Shown: positions 11,500 to 22,700 of the stretch, one piece after another
How positions within the stretch are numbered: position 1 is the stretch's first letter
How the letters are laid out: every line of letters starts with the position of its first letter
NCBI GenBank assembly: GCA_037043015.1
Contig: CM073322.1
Span: 20,612,364 to 20,676,363, forward strand
DNA length: 64,000 bases
Source: Bryum argenteum
Taxonomy: Eukaryota; Streptophyta; Bryopsida; Bryales; Bryaceae
Reading direction: 5' to 3'
Notes under the pieces: generated by a model
The model's input: the letters and a program-made list of their open reading frames with translations, nothing else
Told to the model about the DNA's origin: nothing
The model's database searches: none
Program-made: the position numbers and the translations under genes

Positions 11500-12660
11500 T
11501 CTTAAGGAAAGAAACATGAAGTGGAAGTTCTATGTATCTTTACCTTTGATTAGGCTACATCGTAAATTGCATGTTGTGTTGAAAACTTATAGATAAAATG
11601 AGTAAATTTGAGCGTGCTCATATATAGGGAGTCATCATTAGCAGTTTTTTCACAGTTTTTCTTGAATATGTTTTCAGGTTAGAAACATGGAAAGCACAAT
11701 TATTGCACTCGAATATGCAATCTCCACAAAAAGGTACGGACGAACGATAAGAAGGAACATGAAGAAAGCTGTGAAGGGGTTGAGGCGGAAAGAAGATCTT
11801 GTTCGCCGTGGTACACCCGCACAAGTCAGAAAAATACTGGTAAGTGATTTACCTATGGTTCATACTCTCACTAAGAGGTGCTAGGTGATTTTGTTATAAA
11901 ACTATCATTCTAGACATCTCACAAAGCTTACAACCTTAGCATGTATTATCTTACTTGTGCAGGCTACCAAGCAAAAGAGTAAACCGCTTGGTTTTTAAAA
12001 TAGACTGTGTACGATGGGTACGACCACGGCGTGGCCATTGCTCATCCGTTCCATATGTGGGCAACCGGCGACTGCGGCATGGCGACATTGTTGTGAGAGA
12101 GTGAGGAATCGAAGATTCTAAGTGATTGGAGTTTTAGAGTTGTTTTTGAGATTACAGTTTCACAATTTGGGATGGTAGATGTTTAAACTCTTCATACTCA
12201 TGTTCGCAATTCACCATTTTCTTGTAATATGATTTTGAATATGAAGTTTCTTTTCCTTTGTATATGTTTGAATTTATGTGATACATCTCTTTATTTATTG
12301 TACACAAGAATTTTTGGATACTTCGTGTACTTACTACTTGGTGTAGTATTCTTGAAGTGGTTTCACATTTAATATGAAAAATTTGAGAATTCTTTGTATA
12401 CTTAGAGTACTACCTCTCTGAAATGTCCTGACCGCACATTCATTGAACAAGTTTATGGCGTTTTGGGTTTACAAATGTACGAATTGATTATATTGGAGTT
12501 TAGGGCGTATAGAAGTAGAATTTGATATTATTGGAGCATATAGAGGTAGAAGAACGTATTAATGATAGAAGAATATGTAAAGGTAGATGTTTACAATACT
12601 GGAGCTATACATATGAGAATCCAAACTGCTAATTCTTTGAGTTAAATTTTATTTTTCATA
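11500..12660 (+). pseudogene. RWP-RK-like repeat copy C, 3' part only
   Basis: It retains the 162-bp basic exon at 11678-11839, bounded by TTTTCAG| and |GTAAGTG and intact as a frame (IRRNMKKAVKGLRRKEDLV). A second exon-like block follows at about 11963-12100, then the same A/T-rich downstream sequence as copies A and B. No RWP core exon or start region is upstream, so it cannot make the full protein. Its exon is closest to that of copy A, at 3834-3673 on the other strand. Confidence 0.6.
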
Positions 12661-15600
12661 TCCAACGCCACACTATACATACCTATAGGATGTTTGGGTA
12701 AAGCAACAAAAGGCTTGGACTTTATGACAACTAGGATTGAACACCACAGAAGGTGAAAATAAAAGCTAGTAAATCAAGTCTCTACAAGTCCATATGATTG
12801 ATTATGAGAAGAGTCACAACATATTTGCAAAAAAGGGAATGAAAGTACAAAAACAAATTCAACGTGATATTAAGAAAAGTGGCATTTCGATGAATAAGAG
12901 CTAACATGTCGCTTCTTCTTTTTACTTTTGAATGAGTCGTGGGATGCCTTTCCTCCCCCTCTTTTCAAATAAAATGTCATTGTTCCTTACCCTAGAGATA
13001 ATTTACGCATGTGTTCTCTTATATAGATAATATTCTATTTCTATTGCTATATCATGTTTAGAAATTTTGGCTTACTACCCAATAATTAATTTGCTGGCAA
13101 AAATTGCTACATGTCAACTTCTCCTTGGTTTATGAAATACACTTGTCTTTATATTTGAGACTTATTTTATGATGTTTATGAGTAATATCTCTAATGTTTC
13201 GTTTGTTGAAAGGAAATTGATTATGAACAACAGCTCAGAAGTCAAATCTATGCTTTTCTTAAATAGATAATGTGATGTCACAAGAGACAAGTTTCTTGTA
13301 ATGAAGCACAAGCACTCTTAGGCACTTTCTCAAACATTCTCAAGAATGACAACTCTTAATGCTTATTGGTCCATACAATGGCTCCAGAAATTGTTTATGA
13401 AATTTTTTTTGCCTAGTTTCTATTTTGATGTTTGTACAAAATAGATAATAAACTTAAATGAATATCTTATAAATGCACTTGATGGCCACTTGACCAAACG
13501 TTTGCTCTATGTATCATTATTTTTAAATGTTTTTGTAGTTCAAACATGGCATTCTTTTCAAGTTTCTAGTCGATTATAAAATGGTCGTTTGGGATGGTTG
13601 AAGAGCCTTGTAAAATACTTCATATGCAACATGGAAACTGTAATTACATCTTCAGAATTATTGTCATTATAGACTTCAAACCCTCCTTCACCTTTATATT
13701 ACATAATTACATTATTTAAAAGGATAAAACTCAAGACCACTCTACCTGTCATGATCATTAAAGGTTATATGAGGTTCATATCATGTATTTTAAGGAGTGA
13801 ATGGGGGATCAAGAAATTTTTTTGAGGTGAAGTAGGAAGGAGTGATGGAAACTAAGAAGGGAAGTTGGGCAACGGGAAGTGGTAAGTAATGATGGAAACT
13901 AACAAGGGGAGTTGTGGGACGGGAAATGAGGCCAAAGGATGGAAATTGGGAAGGGGAATTTGGAGATAGGGAACGAGTAACAAAAAAACTAAGAATGGAG
14001 AATTAGAACAAAAGACGGGAGTTGGGAACGAAAGAAATGCTATAAATCTTAAAAAGCAGGGGGACCATCAACAAGAGAACCAAAGATAAGAGGTAGTTTT
14101 AAAAGAGCATTAAATAAAGAGCTCAACCATCGGGAAGAGGGGGACCTTACTAACAAATTAAACAAATATTCTCTTTTTTTTTTTTGAGTGTCCGGAGGAC
14201 ACGCGTATGTACTAATTCTCTATAATATCATCAATATTTTGTAATCTATATATGACACATTTAACTACTTCTGGACTAGCAACGAGGGATTCCCCATACT
14301 CATATAAGTAAGAGTACAGTGTGAACACAATAATGTAAATCGGGGGATCTTTGGAGAATGTAAAGATACTCACATCCCCAATGTAGATTTTTAATTGGTG
14401 TAATGATCATTCCACAGAATTGTAATCTCTAAAATTTCCCCGAGTCCATAATTCGTGAATGAATCCAGATTTAGTTAAATGTGACATATATCACTCTCAC
14501 TATATAGTTTTGTGAAATCACATTTTAGGACCATTTTCAACCTTCAGATGTTTTTAAGCGTTCGTTGGAAGAACGTTTCACCAAACTTTGTTAACCGTCA
14601 AATGCTCCTAATTGATTGTTTAAAAACATTGAAAAGCAATGTTCTTGAATGGAAGATCAAGAAATATTTGTATTTAATCCTTTCTAATTTTAATTGGTCG
14701 TTGAAAACATTTAAGAATTGAAAACAATCAAATTCTTTTATGTTTTGTCGCTTTTTGTCACCCTACAAAATGGCAAATTTTGGCAAAATTGCGCCATATT
14801 AGTGGAGTTACTAGATTTGCAATTGGCTCACATGCAAATTTGTAGAATATTGAAACCTTTTATTCAAATGAGCCATTATAGGTGTAAGAATATTAATATG
14901 AGAGTGTGTGACTTAAAAACAACAACATATGAGGGTGGTTGAATAAAGAGTAAGATTGCTAAAATTCTCACTTGAACAAATCTGCCTTTGAATATATGGA
15001 TTAAGTATGTAATTTTTATTTTCAATTTGAATTTGAATAAGGTGATGTATGCAATAATACTTTTCCACAAAGTATTTCTTCAATATATTTGATAGTTGGC
15101 ACATACCTCTTATTTCATAACAAGCTTTTTTTAAAGGAAGGAATATGTGTTTCTACTCTTAACATATTGATTATAGTAGATGAATCCATGTGAACTTGTT
15201 TGGTGCCTTATGATTGTTTAGGATTTGATACTCTTGCTTATATACAAGTGAACCTTTTTATATGTGCTACAACTATAATAAGGATTTCTTAGTTTACTTT
15301 TAATACAAAAGTGTATCAAGAAATATTTAAAGGTTAATTTTGAAATAGTTGTCATGAAAACCCAAACTTAGAGGAGTCATTTCTACAAAGTGGTACTTAA
15401 ACTTGTCACACCTCTTATATCTTTCTCTCAAAGATGTTCCAATACCTCAAGTGTCACTTATCACCACTTGCTTGTTGCAACCAAGAAAGTGTCGAGCAAT
15501 TTTTATTTGTTTTTAAAGTATATAGGCTATGTTAGTGCCCAATATGAACGTATGTGAGGTGAGTGTTTTAAGGAAACACCTTGTAATCACTAAACTCCTT

Positions 15601-16780
15601 GGAATAATCCATTCCTTTGTGACTTAAACCTAGCTCAGACCTATTTAATGCCATCACTAAATATGAAACCATAGTGATTGAAGGATCCTTTAGAAGCATT
15701 GAAGAGCTAGTTACTCATGTACGCAATGCAAGTGCCCAAGTAGATATGCTATCCAAATAACCTTACAAATAACCTTACAAAAAATTCAAGTGAAACAAAA
15801 TCTTGGTACTTGCTCTAACAATAATTTCATTCTTAACTATTTGAAGTCATAAACAATGTTTCTCATGAATACAATAACTTTAAATGTTATCATAAGAAAT
15901 TACTAAATCAAGACCTAAGACATTCCATAACTTGAGTAACGATCCCCCAAAAACATAGATAAGATCTCATATTCAACTTTTAGTAATGAAAAAATAAGAA
16001 TTTTGGATTGATAATACAAATGAAAGTAGACAATAATATAACATAGTCACCATGACATATAATTACTATAAAAAGTCATAATTATGAAATTTCTATATTA
16101 TATCTACAAAACCAAAAATCTCCTTCACCCACCGTTGGATTTTGGACTTTATCTCTTGTAATGAGTTCCAATTGGAGACTAGTTTTATGGCTAGAAGACT
16201 TGACAAAATCAAAGATATGTTGAAGATAAGGCGTAGGTTTTGAGTGCAAAGGACAGAGTTTTGGACTATTTTCCCTTTGGTCATTTTTCACCATTGCAAG
16301 GTCAAGGGAGCTATTAATATAGTGCCACCGGCGCTCCCAAAAAATTTCAAGTCAAAATTATCAAATTTGAGTAAGTAAGAGCCATACAGACTTGGGAATT
16401 CAACAACACACAAGTAAACTAAAATTTGAAAGAATCGGTAGCTTTGAGTATTTTATAAATACTACATGCATGTTATTTATCCAAACTATATAACATGAAG
16501 ATGCAAAAGATATATCGGAAAGATTTATGAACAAAGTGACAAACATGAGACTCGTTGGGTAGAATGGTCGCTTCTTGATATTTGTGGGCGGGATTCGAGA
16601 TGAAAATTTACCAAATTGAAATATGATTATGAACTTGTTGACATGTTTTTGTATCGTCTCGGTAAGCGGTCGGCCTAAGCCGCCGAGACTATTGTGTCCA
16701 CCTATAATATACCTTGGGCCTTTCACTTGGCACTCACAACATTTTCCTTAGCACATTGTAAGAAGGCTTGATATCCACCA
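12661..16780. other. A/T-rich stretch without recognisable genes
   Basis: ORFs here (up to 108 codons) have the composition of random A/T-rich DNA and no motifs. A purine-rich patch lies at 13800-14110. A perfect short inverted repeat, GTGTCC-GGA-GGACAC, follows a T-run at 14188-14202. Nothing else is seen. Confidence 0.6.
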
Positions 16781-16814
16781 TAGTCTCATATAGAGAGAGA
16801 TCTGCTTTTTAGCC

Positions 16815-17477
16815 ATGTCTTCACGACAATATTTCCATGTGGAGTTGAAGGAGGGTGAGACCACGATTGTGTCGTGGAAGAAGTTGGTGCGTGATGATGA
16901 AATTGCAAAAGGATTGTATCGCGCTGATGGAACAAATTCTTGTGCCTCTACCAGTAGAGAGGACGCAAACCAAGTTAAGGTCGACCGATTTAGCTCGGTT
17001 CTAGAAAAGATCGAACGTATGTACCGCGGTGTAGATAGCGGTGATAGCGATGACGAGGGTGAAGATGGAAGGTTGGGTCACTCGGGTGGAGATGAATACG
17101 ATAGTGATGATTCATTCATTGATGACGAGGGGTTAGATGAGTATTTTGGAGTCAGTGATAGAAAGAACAAACATTCTGGATTTTTCATCAATAGAGGGCC
17201 ACTTGAGCAAGTGGAACCACCGTCTCCAATGGAAATTGTGCAACCCACGAAACGGAAGTTGGAGGCATTATCTAAGGTAGCAAAGAAGATAAAAGTTATG
17301 AATGAGGCAACCATCAACCTTGATGGATGCAACCCATCTCAAGAAGTAGACGAGGACAATCGGTCCTTAGGAGCAAGCATTTCTAGCAAGAGAGAAGAAT
17401 GCACCGTGCCAAAGGCGTCTAAAGCGCCTAAGGCACCGAGGGCACCGAAGGCACCGAGGGCACCGAAGGCACCTTAG
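16815..17477 (+). CDS. Ubinuclein-like protein, truncated to the HRD-containing N-terminus
   Basis: Ubinucleins are subunits of the HIRA histone-H3.3 chaperone complex; their Hpc2-related domain (HRD) contacts HIRA. The 220-residue frame starts MSSRQYFHVELKEGE, followed by TTIVSWKKL, as in plant ubinucleins. The HRD is at about residues 58-125 (IERMYRG, DSDDSFIDDEGLDEYFG, GFFINRGPLEQVEP). A basic stretch follows (TKRKLE...KKIK), and the protein ends in a Lys/Ala/Pro repeat (KAPRAPKAP) before TAG. Full ubinucleins are much longer and have a middle domain absent here. Directly after the stop comes RWP-RK repeat sequence (copy D), so the gene was probably truncated by rearrangement. ATG at 16815 is the first in frame. 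Confidence 0.75.
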   Translation: MSSRQYFHVELKEGETTIVSWKKLVRDDEIAKGLYRADGTNSCASTSREDANQVKVDRFSSVLEKIERMYRGVDSGDSDDEGEDGRLGHSGGDEYDSDDSFIDDEGLDEYFGVSDRKNKHSGFFINRGPLEQVEPPSPMEIVQPTKRKLEALSKVAKKIKVMNEATINLDGCNPSQEVDEDNRSLGASISSKREECTVPKASKAPKAPRAPKAPRAPKAP

Positions 17478-17494
17478 GCGCCCAATCGTCCTTA

Positions 17495-17815
17495 CCATGT
17501 AACTGAATGATGCAATGTTTTATACACTTAGAAAAACTATTTGAAGCATTGATTAACAAGTCGCTAGCTCTTTTAGTAGCATTTGTAGACCAACTCTTGG
17601 AGGCTGGAGTATATTAAAAAAGATGAAAAAATTCTGGGCGTGAATTTGGTAAAAAGAGACAGTAGTTTCTACAATATAAAATGCTCCCCCGGCAAACTGC
17701 ATGAGGTGCATACCAAATTCAATAAACTTGAACTTGTACCTGACTTGGAATCTCGGAAATAAACGGGAATCCCCACCAAGGCCATGGCCTTACCACCACC
17801 ACCACGGGGAAAATT
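17495..17815 (+). repeat. RWP-RK-like repeat copy D, upstream part only
   Basis: From CTTACCATGTAACTGAATGATGC it matches 9290-9570 of copy B nearly base by base, through the start-codon region (CCAAGGCCATGGCCTT) and into the ACCACCACC run. There it is interrupted by unrelated A/T-rich DNA that begins with GCATGAGCGTAGAGCGGTG. No RWP exon remains. Confidence 0.65.
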
Positions 17816-18392
17816 GCAGCATGAGCGTAGAGCGGTGAGCGTACTTTTTGGTACTTTTTCGTGAATTTCTCCGCTCTCTTTTCAAATTTTTTTAGGAACA
17901 TAAGAATCCTATTAACATTGATTTTGGTCCAAAAATGATTATTTTTAGCCAGAAGAACACCCCATTTCCGTGGAATAAGCTCCCACTTGCAAATGATTTA
18001 TTTTACATAATATGTGAAATTGGGGCTTTCGTCATTATTTTATCGAAAAAATGATTTAAATAATGAGGATTTATTAAGGTTTAAGTTCACTTCACTTTTA
18101 TTAAATTAACAAAGTTTTTTTTGTTTGGGGTGTAATTAGGGCTGACGTCATCATTTAATTAGAGTTACCTCGCTACAATTATTTAACCCCTAAACTACCA
18201 AGGCCTTCGATTAGGAGATTTGCAATTTCGGGCAGCCTAAGTTAAGATGTTAAACGTAATATCTTTGCCTAAGATTTTTACTGGATGTTCCCTATAGTAC
18301 AAGGTGTATGTGGGAAAATTTGCAAAGTCAAGCTCCACCTATGGGGTTCTTAAACGCAAATTTTAGTTTTCAGCCTTGGGGCTGGCAGAAAA

Positions 18393-18434
<42 letters not shown>

Positions 18435-19778
18435 GAAATCTTTTCTTGATTGATTTTGTACCTAGGTTTCGAAATGACCCAAGTTGAAACTTTTACCAAT
18501 CCTACAAGGGCACCCTGCAAAAATTACAAGAGCTAGATTCAAAGTTTTCTTTGATATTTCAGTTTTTTCTTTCAAAATTTGCCAAATTTGAGATTAGAGA
18601 ATTTTTGAATTTCCTTTTTCTTGAAATTCAAAAATACAAGAAGGTACATACCTGCATGTTGATTTTCTCCCTAAACCATATACAATAAACGTGGTGCATG
18701 TTTTACCAAATGCTTGATTTCTACCTCCTTCTAGTAAATAAATTCCATGAAGGTTCAAAAAGCAAAATGAGGGTCTAAAATTTTGCATGGGCATGCCTAA
18801 CTTAGTTATATACATGGAAAAAATATGAGCTAGATGTTTAAGGTAATAAGCATCACATTTTCCTTTGCACCAAGGTGACTTAGGTCGAATGCTCTAAAAC
18901 CACCAACTTAAGCTTTTTGAGGTTTTTTTAGAATGGTTATTTTTTAGGTATATTTTTCCCATGTAAGAAAGAAATTTTCTCATAGGATGCAAATTTTTTC
19001 AAAATTTAATTCCCATTACATAAATAAATATAAATTTTCAAAGGCAAAAGTACTTGGGGACCCAAAACTAATCTGTAGACTTTCCCATTGTCACACCTAG
19101 CTGGTACAAATTTCCATTCATGATTCGATCCAAAACCACCAACTTTTTTATTGTTTTGATTGGTCAATTTGAATTGAGTGTTCTGACAATGCTAGTTCAG
19201 GCCAAGTGCGGTTATGGGGAGACCTACAGGTTGATACTGGGGGTGGTGGTGGTTTTAGGTACTTCTACCATATGTTTGCTGAAAAAAAAACCGCATCAAC
19301 TTTAAATGTTATGATCTTACAAATGGCTACGATCCAACGAATGAAATTTCAACTACTACTTCTAATAATAGATATCTTCAAGATCATACGGGTGAAAGTT
19401 AAAAAAAGTGTAAAAAATATTCTCAAACTCCAATGTTTACAAGGTGGTATGGAATTGCAAATTTGGAGTTTGGAGCTAACAAAACACCTTGGTAGTTTAG
19501 GGGTTAAGTGCCAAGTTTATATAATTAAATTATGATTCAAAGTTGTCTCATTGTGCCAAACTTGTCTCATCGTGCCAAAGAGAAAACAAATATACGTACA
19601 AAAATTTAAATATTGTTCTACAAAATTTGAATTGAAAATTCTTGAGCAGTGGTCATGTAGATGAAAGAAAAATGAATAAATAATATAGAAATATATTATA
19701 GTAGAACACATCATGGAGAAGAGGCACTAGCACGCCATAGCTGAAAAAAGAAAAACAATACTATATCTCAATTACAAT
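17816..19778. other. A/T-rich non-coding DNA with T-run; partly shared with 58.56-59.10 kb
   Basis: There is a run of about 40 T at 18394-18433. The block around 18260-18340 (GCCTAAGATTTTTACT) recurs in the same orientation at about 58573. The left edge (GCATGAGCGTAGAGCGG) is inverted at the right edge of that second region (TCTACGCTCATGC, about 59075). Both regions abut an ACCACC run of the RWP-RK repeat, so they may be parts of one inserted element. No gene is seen. Confidence 0.4.
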
Positions 19779-22700
19779 TCAAGGTGAACCGGCATCGAGA
19801 CTCTCGTCACACTGAACAGCCTCGATATCGAGAAATCTAAGTACTGTAGAGCAATAACGCCGACGCCGGCCATCTGAAAGGATTGGAGAAGGTGCACGTA
19901 TAAACTCTTGTGCTATATGCTCGGCATATGAAGGCAACGCAAACGAAGTAGGAGGACTGAGGTAGACATTTCGGTTTCGCTGCAATTGATCTTCGAATCC
20001 TATTATTCTAAACAAAAAAAAAATGTTAGTAGAAGAATTACAAAAAATACATTTAGTTCAACGGATAATGAAACGCTGTTTTGAGGCGTACCGTAGTATA
20101 TGCGTCGCGACTTCTTTGTTGGCGCCGCATCTTCTTCCGAATCAGAGTCGGTAGAAGAATCTTCACGCTCCTCTGGTTCCGGTACTGCTTCGGAGTAAGG
20201 CTTCAAAACAGCCTCGAAGATTTCTTCGTCGGGCTCCAGTGCAATAAGATGTCGGTTCGAGCGTTGGCATGCAATGACAGAAGCACCTGCAGTTTGGCCA
20301 ACAACAATTAGCAAAAATATGTTTTAAAAATAATATGGATTGACGAACGGTAGAGCTAGAGAACCTGTACTAGGGCTCCAGTCGCAAATGATATCACGCT
20401 CGTCTGATAGACACTCGACGAAACATTGAATAAAAGATGGGTCCTTCTCACGGGAGCCACGCCAAGGAAGCCCGCTAGGCCGCATAAGCTGCGTATCTGG
20501 TGTTGTGAAATTGGTCAATACATCGTGTGCTTCGGGAAGGATGTCGAGCTCCAAAAACCGCAAACGACGAGTGCGGAAATTGGACCCCTTGCGGGCGTAA
20601 ACCTTGATGTAGAAGCTACGTGTCTGTAAAACAGGTCCAGACAAAAATTTATTATGAATTCTATTGTTAGAGATAAAACTCAAAGAAATCAACGAAGGGA
20701 AGTACCTCTTTGACGGTGGGGATGGAAGAAGCCATTGGAATGGGATTTATGCCCCACCAAACGCGAACGAGGGTGAAACCATAAATCTTGCTTTTACTTG
20801 CAAGCTTTTTCTCAACCTCCTGGTCTTTGGGAAGGAAGACTAGAAGAAGTCCATCATCTGTGAAATGACAATCAGAAAAAGCAAAGAGGTGGTCAAAATA
20901 GTCTGTCTCTCGCTTGTTCCACAATGGAACAGACTTGGGAGAGATAATTGGGACAACCAAGTTGTCCGGGACGTCGGCAATCAAAAGATCAATGCCGGGA
21001 TGCTTAGGCTTCATTCTCATCTTCTCACAAGAGTAAGTACGTCCCACTCCGATCTGAAAGGGAAAAAGAAATTAAACAAATCAGTATCAAAAATTGCGCA
21101 TGAGTTAATAAAATCGAGTAAATAGAACATTTAAGTTTGCATGATATTACCTTGCTAATGTGGTCTACAACCCGAAGGAGTTGCGGTTCCATGAACTTCT
21201 GCTTGTGGGATTTACTTAGCAACCCAGGGAAGCTGCCGTGCTCAAGAAACATAGGTAATATCAACTGAAACGTCGAAGACGAGCCCGCAACTAAACCTTT
21301 CGGGATTGAAATATCTCGGCTGTAGTGTGTAAGTGTGAGAGAAGGATTGGGAGAATGGCGGGAGTCGACATCCATGTTCGAACGACGCGGAGACGGGGGA
21401 TTCGAAACTGCAGGGTGCGAGGCTTGAGTCAAAGCCAAAGGAGCATGCTCGGCGCCTCGAAAATTTGCAACTGCACCTACCGGAGGTGGTGATGAAATCG
21501 GTGGTGACATTGGAGGTGGGGATGCCGCAACGGTGTTGCCGCAACCACGGGCCTTCCTCTTCAACTTTGGCTTTGGAGCGGGTTCAGGCTCAAATGCGGA
21601 CTCGTCCTCCTCGTCATCGTCAATCTCCATAAGAGCTACGCCTGCAAGTGATGGGTCTGAGAGAGGTAAGAGGTCTTTCTCCTCAACCGGAACGTAGTTC
21701 GGTCGGCACTCGAGGAACCAACCACCTGTGAGCAAAACCTCCGGGCTAAACCGTTTGCTCTGGTCATCAGTCCAGAGTTTTGCGACAGGAGTACGAGTAG
21801 GTGGCTTCTTCTCATCGGCTTTCAACTCGATATGATTCGGAATGTGTGAGGCCGGGAGTGCGCCTTTCGCAACAAGCTCGAGCTTCAGGTACCTGCATAT
21901 AAACATAATGATTTTGTTATGCTGAACTATACACAAACAAAATAAAACCAAATTTTATGTCAAGTCGTACGAACCTGTAAAACAAGCGACCTGCAATCTT
22001 CCCACCTTCAAACTTTGCAATCTCAGAGCCTTTGAGGAACCTTGGGCTTGCATCTTCTGGGAGATAATGATTAAAAGCTTTTTTCCACAACAAAGATCTC
22101 CATTTCTCGACATATTGCGCAGGCTTGAGAACAAGGTCGCTCCACTGAATCTGGACATTCTGTTCTGCAACATACTTTTCCACGTACTCCTCGAGAAAAG
22201 TAGACATCTGAAAAAAAGTAGCATGCAATATGTTTCAGACGAAGCGAACATTACAATAAGAAGAAAGAAGATATAATTATAAATAATTTAGAAATCGTCA
22301 TACCTGGGCCCAAAGAGAAGCCCTTGGAAGCCATATGTCAAGCTGAGCGTCCTTCATTGGACGGTTGAGTGGAAATCCGTAGATCTTACGTTCCTCGTCA
22401 TTCCCATTCCACAATTGTAGCCAAAGCCCTTTGAAATGGCTGGAGACTTTGGTAGTACAAATTTTGTGGAGTCGCTCAACAGTCAAATCTAGCTCTTTGT
22501 TTTTGAAAGTAGTGTAGTGTCGGTTGAGCTGCATGGTGCATAAAAAATATTGTTAGGAGAAATAAATGATTAAAGAGAGACTACAAAACTTGAATAGTGT
22601 CAAAGTAAACATGTACCTCTTGTTCCCAGACCAAGCCATTCGCGGGATTGGCGATTGCAACCATCTTGTCGAACCTTTGGCCACGCCAGAACTTGACAGT

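Noticed and set aside
14188-14202. Perfect palindrome GTGTCC-GGA-GGACAC after a T-run, as a terminator or element end
   Set aside because: Single occurrence, no linked gene or second end; may be chance in a 64-kb window.
12661-16780. Several 60-108 codon ORFs in A/T-rich DNA
   Set aside because: Random composition, no start context, no splice-consistent neighbours.
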